From Acidobacteriaceae bacterium dw_441 (lineage in GTDB: Bacteria; Acidobacteriota; Terriglobia; Terriglobales; Acidobacteriaceae): 64,000 bases of DNA. Each line of letters opens with the position of its first letter. The stretch's first letter is position 1. Below the pieces are notes generated by a model that searched no databases, was not told where the DNA came from, and worked only from the letters and a program-made list of their open reading frames with translations. The position numbers and the translations under genes are program-made. The stretch lies in NCBI GenBank assembly GCA_018449715.1, contig JAAVVA010000002.1, positions 558,001 to 622,000 of the forward strand. Reading direction: 5' to 3'. This document shows, piece by piece, positions 43,578-51,483 of the stretch.

Positions 43578-44252
43578 TTACTTCGAAACGACAACCCTCA
43601 TGCGACGCATCAGAGCGCCGGCCGAGCCAACCAGGCCGGTTCCGAGGAGCAGCAGGGTGCTGGGCTCAGGAACGGTGGAGACCGAACCCTCGAAGTCGAG
43701 ACCCTGGTTGTAACCGTTCGTCTGGTGGACGACGAAGGTCAGGGTGTTCTCCCCGGCGTTCAGATCGAACCAGCCGTCGAAGTTGTAAACCGAGATGCAG
43801 TTCGGCTTGTCAGGAGCGCAGTTGTCACCGAAGTTGTTCGAAGCCTCGGGGATGATCTGAGTACCGTTCAGCAGAACGCTGGTCGTATCGTCCGCCAGGA
43901 TCGACAGGGCGAGGCCATAGCTTCCACCAACCGCATCGAAGGTCGTCGTGTACTCGTATGTGCCGTTAGGAAGAACGACCAGGGACGCATCCGGGGTGCT
44001 CGGTCCAGTGTGGGGATTGAGGGAAACCCAGCTGGAAGAACCAATCGCCGGAGCCCACTTGGTTCCAGCACCGATGTTGTAGGTATCGGCGCCACTATAG
44101 GTCAGAGCCGAGTTGCTGTAAGCTCCAACCGAGCCAGCGCCGTCACCGTTCAGAGCGCCATAGCTTCCGATAGAGAGAGTTTCAGCCGTTGCGAAAGCAG
44201 TCGAAAGTGCGAAGACTGCTCCCAAAAGAGAGATTTTCGAAAAGAGCTTCAT
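43578..44252 (-). CDS. PEP-CTERM sorting-domain protein
   Basis: A 224-aa secreted protein. A signal peptide (cleaved near TAFATAET) is followed by a beta-rich domain and the C-terminal sorting signal VPEPSTLLLLGTGLVGSAG plus RRMR, the substrate of an exosortase. Such proteins are processed at the inner membrane and end up on the cell surface or in exopolysaccharide. AGGAGGAA precedes the ATG. No exosortase gene is in the window, so the sorting enzyme must be elsewhere. A sigma-54-like promoter lies about 170 bases upstream. Confidence 0.92.
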   Translation of the reverse strand: MKLFSKISLLGAVFALSTAFATAETLSIGSYGALNGDGAGSVGAYSNSALTYSGADTYNIGAGTKWAPAIGSSSWVSLNPHTGPSTPDASLVVLPNGTYEYTTTFDAVGGSYGLALSILADDTTSVLLNGTQIIPEASNNFGDNCAPDKPNCISVYNFDGWFDLNAGENTLTFVVHQTNGYNQGLDFEGSVSTVPEPSTLLLLGTGLVGSAGALMRRMRVVVSK

Positions 44253-44934
44253 TTTGAGTTTCCTCCTGTAACTAAATGCCGTCGCCTTGAACGACAGGAA
44301 ATTTGGTTTCTAAAACCGCCTCGTCCAGAGATCCTTGCCACGTCAAACAAACAATTTTGAAACAGGGCCCCGAAAACACTCATTCCGTTCATGAGTCTTT
44401 CTTGATACGAACCACTAATGCAGATCACCAGCCAAAATCCAAGCAAACAAAATCAATCATTTACAGAATCGCGTTGCGGCAGGATATGCAATGTTTTGCT
44501 GCTCGAAGTGAGAATTTAAGCCCATCCGATTCAGCTCTGCTTCAAAACGCGTCCCGCAAAAGTCGCTTTTCACAAAACAAGCGATTGGTTGCTATAGCTT
44601 TCGCAAAAGGTCGTGCATTCTGCTCCATGCAGCGGCATAGGGTTTGAAAACCCTGTCACTCGGCCTGCGTTCCTGTTCGCCTGGAGCAGTCATGCCCCTG
44701 ATAGAAGCATCTTCTTGACCAAACGGAATATCATTTACTCTCAATAACTTGAATGATTGATCGAATCGAGAATACGCAAATCGTTGCGCACCATACTCAC
44801 CGGGAGTGCCACTAGAGGAATGAGGCCCATCTCCTGTTTTCTTTCGTCTAATTGCTGAGGGGAGGTAAGGTTAAGCTGCCAAACGCGTGTTCTCCTGCAA
44901 GATTGCCGATCTCGAAGAGGGTGGTGACTTAGAT
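44253..44934. other. Long intergenic region with a sigma-54-like promoter
   Basis: In these 682 bases I see no coding gene. On the minus strand TGGCTGGTGATCTGCA (44419-44434) has the GG-N10-GC spacing of sigma-54 promoters and agrees at 10 or more of 16 consensus positions. It points to the PEP-CTERM gene. AGGGTTTGAAAACCCT (44638-44653) is a 16-bp palindrome and may be an operator for the plus-strand gene. The region is A/T-rich by eye. Confidence 0.5.
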
Positions 44935-45783
44935 ATGCATCTCCGCATTGTTCAGACCATCCGCCGTATAGCCTTAGCGATTGTTCTTTTGTCTGCGTTC
45001 TGCATACCGGCCTTCGCCGCCCAGCCGCTCAACGGAACCCCGCTCGACGACGGTTACCGCGACATGTACAACCTGCGCTTCGCCGATGCGCATGGGAAAT
45101 TTCAGCAGTGGATCGTGGATCATCCGGAAGATCCGATGGGGCCGGTCTCCGATGCGGCGGCGTGGCTCTTCAGCGAGTTCGAGCGACTCAAGATCATCGA
45201 CGTGCAGCTGTTCGCAAATCAGGATCGCTTCGATAGCCGAGGCCGCCTTACGCCGGACGCCAATGTAAGGAAGTCGTTCGAGGAGCGCCTTGACCAGGCG
45301 GGGCATCTGGCGGACACCGCACTGACCCGCAACGCGCGGGATGCGCGCGCGCTTTACGTGAAGACACTGGTCAGCGGGATGCGATCCGACTACGCCCTGA
45401 TGATCGATAAGAAAGACCTTGCCGCACTGAACTACAGCAAGGAGGCCAGCTCATTCTCCAAGCAGGCGCTTGCGATCAATCCACACATGTACGATGCGTA
45501 CCTGGCGTCGGGCGTGGAGAACTACATGCTCAGCCTGAAGTTCGCCCCGGTGCGCTGGCTGCTCAACCTGACCGGAGCCTCAACCAGCCGTGAGGAGGGG
45601 ATTCGCCTGCTGAATCTGACCGCCACCCAGGGCTACTACCTTGCTCCCTTTGCCCGCATGATGCTCGCGGTCGCCGCCCTGCGCGAAAATCATCCACAGG
45701 TGGCGCGCTCAATCCTGATCGATCTCAAACGCGAATTTCCCCAGAACGCTCTTTACGATCGCCAGCTCGCCCTGATCCCTTGA
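44935..45783 (+). CDS. Secreted helical-repeat protein, unknown
   Basis: A 282-aa protein with a signal peptide (IALAIVLLSAFCIPAFA). The mature part is all-helical, with features of TPR-like repeats (e.g. YSKEASSFSKQALAINPHMYDAYLASG, given here in part as KQALAINPHMYDAY). No enzymatic motif. The longest frame begins with GTG 44887; ATG 44935, which begins the signal peptide, is preferred. It is 118 bp upstream of the polyketide synthase gene, possibly one transcript. Confidence 0.75.
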   Translation: MHLRIVQTIRRIALAIVLLSAFCIPAFAAQPLNGTPLDDGYRDMYNLRFADAHGKFQQWIVDHPEDPMGPVSDAAAWLFSEFERLKIIDVQLFANQDRFDSRGRLTPDANVRKSFEERLDQAGHLADTALTRNARDARALYVKTLVSGMRSDYALMIDKKDLAALNYSKEASSFSKQALAINPHMYDAYLASGVENYMLSLKFAPVRWLLNLTGASTSREEGIRLLNLTATQGYYLAPFARMMLAVAALRENHPQVARSILIDLKREFPQNALYDRQLALIP

Positions 45784-45901
45784 CATAAATCCAGATACGA
45801 GAAGTTTTTACAGCGATTTGTAACCGAAGCATGTAGGCTAGATGCGTCTCGTAAGCTCCATCATCAATTCATCCTGATACCACCAAAGGCTCCTGATAAG
45901 C

Positions 45902-46963
45902 ATGCGCATCTCTTCTGTTGGAACAGCATTTCCTCCCAATCGCTATCACCAGAGCGTCATCTCCGAAGCCCTTCGGGAGCGCTGGCAGCACAAGATGGAG
46001 GAGCCGCGGCTACTTACGCGTCTCCACGCGAACTGCGGTGTCGAGTACCGCCACACCGTATTTCCCATCGAGCAGTATCCCGCTCTCGACACCTTCCGCA
46101 AGACAAACGATGCATGGATCAAGGCCGCGGTCGACCTGGGGCAGCAGGCCATCTGCCGCGCTCTGGACTACGCAGGCATCGAGCCGGGAGACATCTCGGC
46201 CATCTTCTTTGCCACAGTGACCGGAATCGCCAGTCCGACGATCGATGCTCGACTTATCAACCGCCTGCCCTTCCCCGTCAACATCAAGAGGACGCCGATC
46301 TTCGGTCTCGGCTGCGTTGCAGGAGCCGCCGGAATCTCGCGAGCCTCCGATTACGTTCGCGCCTTCCCGAAGCAGCACGCCCTCCTGCTCTCGGTCGAGC
46401 TGTGCTCGCTGACGTGGCAGGACGATGATCAATCCATCGCCAACCTGATCTCGTGCGGACTGTTCGGAGATGGAGCCGCCGCGGTGGTCATCTCAGGAGC
46501 GGAGACGGAGCTGGCGCAACAGCAGCGCGGGCCGCGCGTTCTGGATACGCGCTCGACCTTCTACCGGAACACCGAACGCGTGATGGGATGGGATATCGTC
46601 GAGAGCGGCTTCAGGATCGTTCTGTCTCCCGATGTTCCCAAGGTCGTGGAAGATAACCTGCTGAAGGATGTGGAGGGCTTCCTTGCCGACAACAACCTTC
46701 GTCGCGAGGACATCTCCACTTACATCTTTCACTCCGGAGGCCCGAAGGTTCTGGAGGCAATGCAGACCTCACTCAGTCTTCCTCCCGATGCTCTCGCTCC
46801 CTCGTGGAAGAGCCTTCGCGAAGTCGGCAATCTCTCGGCGGCCTCGGTTCTCGCGGTGCTGGAGGGCTACCTCAAGGAGCATCCGGGAGTGCCCGGCACC
46901 TACAGCATTCTCGCGGCGATGGGCCCAGCCTTCTGCTCCGAGCTTGTGCTGCTTCAGTGGTAA
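45902..46963 (+). CDS. Type III polyketide synthase
   Basis: A 353-aa chalcone synthase-like enzyme. It would condense a fatty acyl-CoA starter with malonyl-CoA to make alkylresorcinols or alkylpyrones. The catalytic triad is C138 (FGLGCVAGAAG), H277 (YIFHSGGPK) and N310 (EVGNLSAAS), and the LFGDGAAAVV motif is typical. The N-terminus (ISSVGTAFPPN) is that of the family. No methyltransferase or oxidase gene is adjacent, unlike many bacterial alkylresorcinol loci. A strong terminator follows. The product is inferred. Confidence 0.9.
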   Translation: MRISSVGTAFPPNRYHQSVISEALRERWQHKMEEPRLLTRLHANCGVEYRHTVFPIEQYPALDTFRKTNDAWIKAAVDLGQQAICRALDYAGIEPGDISAIFFATVTGIASPTIDARLINRLPFPVNIKRTPIFGLGCVAGAAGISRASDYVRAFPKQHALLLSVELCSLTWQDDDQSIANLISCGLFGDGAAAVVISGAETELAQQQRGPRVLDTRSTFYRNTERVMGWDIVESGFRIVLSPDVPKVVEDNLLKDVEGFLADNNLRREDISTYIFHSGGPKVLEAMQTSLSLPPDALAPSWKSLREVGNLSAASVLAVLEGYLKEHPGVPGTYSILAAMGPAFCSELVLLQW

Positions 46964-47002
46964 AGCTCTCTTCTTTCTGAGATCGAAAAAAGCATTTCCT
47001 CA

Positions 47003-47036
47003 AAACGGCGTGCCTCCCTTCGGAGGCACGCCGTTT
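47003..47036. terminator. Terminator between polyketide synthase and phosphodiesterase genes
   Basis: AAACGGCGTGCCTCC and GGAGGCACGCCGTTT make a 15-bp stem with a CTTC loop; no long T-run but strong, and it lies between converging genes. Confidence 0.85.
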
Positions 47037-47060
47037 CAGATTTTAGACAAGTGTTTCTGA

Positions 47061-47882
47061 TTAGGTGAAGAGCTTCTCATAGATGGAGTCGATCTGATAG
47101 TGCGTCACTCCCAGCTTCTTCATGCGCTCGGCATCTTCCGCCGCTCCTGCCCACTCATCGCGCTTCGCCATCGTATAGCGGAAGGTGTTGATCGCCGCAA
47201 CTGCCGTGATTCCGTTCTTCTGGCATAGCGCCATCGACTCTTCATTCAAGTCGCTGGCAAGCTCGAAGAGGTACATGTGCTTCACGTCGTCGCCACGCTC
47301 GATCGCTGCGGTCAGCTTCTTGCGGTCACCGCCCTGATACACCGGCGTTCCCAGGAGAGACTTCGCCTTCGCTCCTCCGCCCAGCAGATACGTCGTATCC
47401 AGCATGGCATTGTCTTCGAGCGACTTCTTTATGCTGAGGTAGAAGTCGTCCGGAAACGCTTCGCTCTTGATGTCGAGCATCAGGCGCGTCTTGCCCTTGC
47501 ACATCTCGCAGAGCTCGCGGAAGTGGATGGGGCTGGTGTTGCCGGGAGTGGCGCGGAGCTGCTTCGCCTCCTGCCAGGTGACCTCCTCGACCTTGCGAGG
47601 ATCGTTGTAGAAGCGCTTGAAGTTGTTGTCGTGCTGCAGAATGGGCTCGCCGTCCTTCGTGCGGCGGATATCGACCTCAAGCATCCAGTAGCCGCGGTCG
47701 ATTGCGCCCTGCACGGAGCCGGGGCTGTTCTCCGCGTGCTGGTCGTCGACCAGCCCACCGCGATGCGCGATGAGCTGGTACTTCGAGGGGATCGCAGCGC
47801 TCATCGGGGTCGAGGAGGCCAGGTACGCCGCGGGAACAGACATCGCCGCAAGCGAAAGAAACTCTCTACGTGTCGTCTTCAT
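47061..47882 (-). CDS. Glycerophosphodiester phosphodiesterase, Tat-exported
   Basis: A 273-aa periplasmic enzyme cleaving glycerophosphodiesters to glycerol-3-phosphate and an alcohol. The twin-arginine signal TTRREFLSLAA is at residues 3-13. GDPD motifs: IAHRGG (about 38-43), HAENSPGS, MLEVDIRRTKDG and LQHDNN, then LMLDIKSE, supply the expected His/Glu/Asp ligands. AAGGA precedes ATG by about 9 bases. It lies 15 bp downstream of a TonB-dependent receptor gene and is co-transcribed, suggesting uptake or breakdown of phospholipid head groups or teichoic-acid-like polymers. Confidence 0.9.
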   Translation of the reverse strand: MKTTRREFLSLAAMSVPAAYLASSTPMSAAIPSKYQLIAHRGGLVDDQHAENSPGSVQGAIDRGYWMLEVDIRRTKDGEPILQHDNNFKRFYNDPRKVEEVTWQEAKQLRATPGNTSPIHFRELCEMCKGKTRLMLDIKSEAFPDDFYLSIKKSLEDNAMLDTTYLLGGGAKAKSLLGTPVYQGGDRKKLTAAIERGDDVKHMYLFELASDLNEESMALCQKNGITAVAAINTFRYTMAKRDEWAGAAEDAERMKKLGVTHYQIDSIYEKLFT

Positions 47883-47897
47883 GAATCGCGTCCTTTC

Positions 47898-50800
47898 TTA
47901 GAACTGGAACTTCAGTCCCAGTTGCAGGTTGCGCTGACCACTCTTGGAGGTCGTCAGACCGAAGGAGCCGGCGTTCGGATTGACTCCGGGGTCGGCGAGC
48001 AGCGGGTGGTTGGGAAGGTTGAAGGCCTCGGCGCGGAACTGCGTCTTGAGCTTCTCATCAAACAGTGAAAAGTTCTTGAACAGCGCGAAATCGAGATCGT
48101 TGAACGTGGGTCCCTTCAGGAGATTGAGTCCGGCATTGCCGAAGGTTCCAGCACTCGGAGCGGCGAAGGCCTTGGGGTTGAACCACAGCTTGTTCAGGCC
48201 GCGATCGCTGACGCCGGTGTTGCCGACGAGGTTCCAGGGCTGCGAACCGCTGCCGGAGCCGACACCCGCAGTATCGACCGAGGAGACCACCGAGAGAGGA
48301 TCGCCGCTGCGGAGGAAGAAGACGCCGGAGACCTGCCAGCCGCCCACGATGCGGTGGACCAGATCGGTGCGATCCTTCCAGAAAGGAAGCTCGTAGATCG
48401 CGTTGATGTTGAGCACGTGCGGAAGATTGTTCGAAGAAACCGCGCGAACCAGGTTGACGTGATACGCATCGTAAGGCGTCGTGGTGTTGTCGATCAGCTT
48501 CGAGAAGGTATAGGCAGCCGCGAACGAGAGTCCGTTGCGGAAGCGGCGTTCGGCGCTGACCTGCAAAGAGTTGTAGCTGGACTGCCGGTTGTACTCGCCA
48601 AGGGTGATGATGCCCAGGCCCTCCCACGGACGCAGAGCGTCGGCATTGACCCTGGGGTTCGCCTGCACGGTGCCGGGTTGAAGCTGGTTGATGTTGCGCT
48701 GTCCGCGAAGGTTGATCGAGTGCTTGCCGACGTAACCGATCTCGAACAGGATGGCGCCGGGGAACTCCTTCTGGAGGCCGAGGCTGTAGGTGTAGGCCGT
48801 CGGCGAACGATACGCCGGATCGAGAGCGCGCATCGCGAAGGGATACTGACGCTGCGTTCCGCCCGAGCCGCCGGGGTTGTCCACACTGCCGTTGGTCACG
48901 CCCACCGTGATCTGGTTGGGAGCGTTGCCGAACAGGTAGCTGCTGTAGAAGTTGACGCGATCGGCATACATACCGAAGCCGCCGCGCAGCACGGTCTTGG
49001 GATCGAGACGGGCCGAGAAGCCGATACGAGGCTGGAACAACAGCTTGTAGTCCTGCACGAGGCTTCGCGGGAGATTGTGGAAGAGGCGATCCACACCGGG
49101 AACCGTCATCGCGGGCACGTGGCCTGCTGCCGAGTCCGGGAAGCCGGAGCCGGGCAGAACGATTCCGTTGTACGCGTCGCCGGAGAGGATGTGGCCGTCG
49201 CTGGGATCGATGATGGCTCTGTTGCTCTGCGAATAGAAGTTGGGATCGAAGTTGGAGATGTCGTTCCACTTCGCATACCAGGGCTGGAAGTAGGAGTAGC
49301 GAAGACCGGCCTCGATGGTCAGCCACGGAGTGGCTTTCCAAGTATCCTGCGCGAAGGCTTCGAAGGCATTGCTGCGCATCAGGGTGTACGCCCTGCTTGA
49401 GATCTCGCCGTAGCTGTTGAAGTTTCCGAGAGCGGCGTTGGCGATGGCCACGCCGGTCGTCTGGGGGTTGCCGGTCGGAGAGAACTGGAAGCCGCCGTTC
49501 TGGTTGTTGGTTCCACCGGGAGCGTTCGAGATGACCACCTGGTCCCGGTTGTTCTGCAGGCCGCGCTCGATATATGCGCCGAACTTGATGACGTGGCGTC
49601 CCGTGGGAACCCACGAGACATTGTCACTCAAGGTATAGACCTGTCCGCTCGACTTCGAGGGGTACGGTCCGCCGTCGAGGGTGGTGAAGCTGGTGATGGC
49701 GACGGTCGGGATCTTCTCTTCCACGTCCTTCGTGCCCGGGAAAATGTAAGGGTAGTCGATTCCGTAAAGGCTGCGCTCGTACGGACGGCTTTCGAGGTTG
49801 GCTGTCTTCACCAGCTCGTTCGAGGCCGAGATGGTGAAATCGTTCAGCCACTTCGACGAGAGCGTGCTGGTGATGTTGAAGGCCGCGGTGTCGTTCGGGC
49901 GGGACTGGTCCGTACCCACGCGGTCGAGGTTGGAGGTGAACGGGCTGATCGACTCGTACTCATAGTGCTGGGCCGTCAGGGTGTAGCGGTTGCGTCCAGC
50001 GTAGTAGTCGACGCGATAAAAATCTTTGCGGCTGTTGCGGGGAGCGGGCAGAGCGCCGATCCAGTTTGAGGCTCCCTGCTGGAAACCCGGCGTCGGCAGG
50101 GGGTACGCGCTTAGAAGCGCAAGGCCGTTCCTGCTGAGGCGCGATGGGTCGATGATGTTGTTCGCAAAGGGCTGGCCGGTCGTCGGATCCTTCACGATTT
50201 GCGCGGAGTTGGTGAAGGGATTCGCAGGGTTGAGCAGCTCGCTGAAGTTTCCGGCACGCATAAGCGCGGTGGGAACGGTTGCGGTGTTGGTCTGCTGCTG
50301 GCGGAAACGGACCCACTCCTCGGCGACGAAGAAGAAGAGCTTATCCTTATTAACATTCCACTTGCCGGGCCAGTAGATCGGGCCGCCGATGGAGAAACCG
50401 GGCTGGTTGAAGCGCAGACCATCGGGCTTGCTGTTCAAGGTCGGGTTGGGGCTGCTGTTTCTTACCCAGGTGTTGGCGTCGAGGGCTGAGTTGCGGAAGA
50501 ACTCGAAGGCCGTTCCATGAAAGCTGCTGGTACCGCTCTTGGAGACGAAGCGAATCTGTCCACCATCGACGCGGCCATACTCCGCGGGATAGTTCGCCGC
50601 GAGAATCTGGATCTGCTGAATGGCATCGGTATTGAAGACGCCGATGGTCGCCGTTCCTGAACGCGTACGCACTGCGTTGACGCCGTCCAGAGTGATGGCG
50701 TTCTCAGTGCTGGAGCTGCCGTTGATGGTGAAGCCGTTGGAACCGAGATCATCCGGGTTGAACTGGTTGAAGTTTCCACCCGAAACGCCCGCCTTTGTGA

Positions 50801-51272
50801 GAGCCAGGTTAATGGGATTCCTTCCGTTCAGCGCGAGGTCTTTAATCTGAGCCGACTCGATGGTGCGCCCCACCATTGCGGTATCGGTCTGCACCTCTGC
50901 TCCCGAGGAGGCGACGGTGACCTCCTGCGAGATCTCGCCCAGTTCAAGGGCGGCGTTGATCGTGACGTGTGCTCCGGCGTCGAGCTGGATGCCCGTGCGC
51001 TTGTACATCTTGAATCCCGTTCCTTCGATGACGACGTCATAAAGGTCCACGGGAAGATTGGGAACGCTATAGACTCCCTTGGAGTCGGTGCGGGTGGTCT
51101 GCGTGGTTCCTTTCGCAGAGCTGACGATCTTTACCACTGCGTCCTGAACGACTGCGTTCGAACTGTCCGTGACCATGCCACTGATCTGCCCCTGGTCGAG
51201 CTGAGCGAACGCTCGAAAGGGCAGGCACACGAACAGCACAGCGCCTACGATGGCCAATAGAAACGACTTCAT
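47898..51272 (-). CDS. TonB-dependent receptor, Oar-like, paired with phosphodiesterase
   Basis: A 1124-aa outer-membrane receptor. Signal peptide to about FRAFAQL; carboxypeptidase-regulatory-like domain (ISGMVTDSSNAVVQDAVV, residues about 30-110); plug (ALNGRNPINLALTKAG); barrel ending in F (LGLKFQF). It is 15 bp upstream of the GDPD gene, so its ligand may be a phosphodiester. A winged-helix sensor gene is divergent from it, with 211 bp between. Confidence 0.9.
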   Translation of the reverse strand: MKSFLLAIVGAVLFVCLPFRAFAQLDQGQISGMVTDSSNAVVQDAVVKIVSSAKGTTQTTRTDSKGVYSVPNLPVDLYDVVIEGTGFKMYKRTGIQLDAGAHVTINAALELGEISQEVTVASSGAEVQTDTAMVGRTIESAQIKDLALNGRNPINLALTKAGVSGGNFNQFNPDDLGSNGFTINGSSSTENAITLDGVNAVRTRSGTATIGVFNTDAIQQIQILAANYPAEYGRVDGGQIRFVSKSGTSSFHGTAFEFFRNSALDANTWVRNSSPNPTLNSKPDGLRFNQPGFSIGGPIYWPGKWNVNKDKLFFFVAEEWVRFRQQQTNTATVPTALMRAGNFSELLNPANPFTNSAQIVKDPTTGQPFANNIIDPSRLSRNGLALLSAYPLPTPGFQQGASNWIGALPAPRNSRKDFYRVDYYAGRNRYTLTAQHYEYESISPFTSNLDRVGTDQSRPNDTAAFNITSTLSSKWLNDFTISASNELVKTANLESRPYERSLYGIDYPYIFPGTKDVEEKIPTVAITSFTTLDGGPYPSKSSGQVYTLSDNVSWVPTGRHVIKFGAYIERGLQNNRDQVVISNAPGGTNNQNGGFQFSPTGNPQTTGVAIANAALGNFNSYGEISSRAYTLMRSNAFEAFAQDTWKATPWLTIEAGLRYSYFQPWYAKWNDISNFDPNFYSQSNRAIIDPSDGHILSGDAYNGIVLPGSGFPDSAAGHVPAMTVPGVDRLFHNLPRSLVQDYKLLFQPRIGFSARLDPKTVLRGGFGMYADRVNFYSSYLFGNAPNQITVGVTNGSVDNPGGSGGTQRQYPFAMRALDPAYRSPTAYTYSLGLQKEFPGAILFEIGYVGKHSINLRGQRNINQLQPGTVQANPRVNADALRPWEGLGIITLGEYNRQSSYNSLQVSAERRFRNGLSFAAAYTFSKLIDNTTTPYDAYHVNLVRAVSSNNLPHVLNINAIYELPFWKDRTDLVHRIVGGWQVSGVFFLRSGDPLSVVSSVDTAGVGSGSGSQPWNLVGNTGVSDRGLNKLWFNPKAFAAPSAGTFGNAGLNLLKGPTFNDLDFALFKNFSLFDEKLKTQFRAEAFNLPNHPLLADPGVNPNAGSFGLTTSKSGQRNLQLGLKFQF

Positions 51273-51483
51273 GGATTGTCTCCTGAGTGAGGGAGGTGCT
51301 CATGGCACCTCCCATCGCCACAGTGCTCGATTCCTCTGGTCGATTCAATGTTCTGCGCGTTGTTCCTCTCTGACTTCCTCCTGACCTGGCAAGCCATTTA
51401 ATTTGAGAAAGATACAGAGACTAATGACTCACATTCACGGTGCATTCATGGGGCGTTGTTAGGGTCTTTGTAACGGCATTCCA

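Noticed and set aside
44325..44345. Second sigma-54-like site (TGGCAAGGATC on minus)
   Set aside because: The -12 GC element is missing at the required distance.
44303..44647. 114-codon plus-strand frame in the intergenic region
   Set aside because: TTG start, no ribosome-binding site, unbalanced composition and no recognisable domain.
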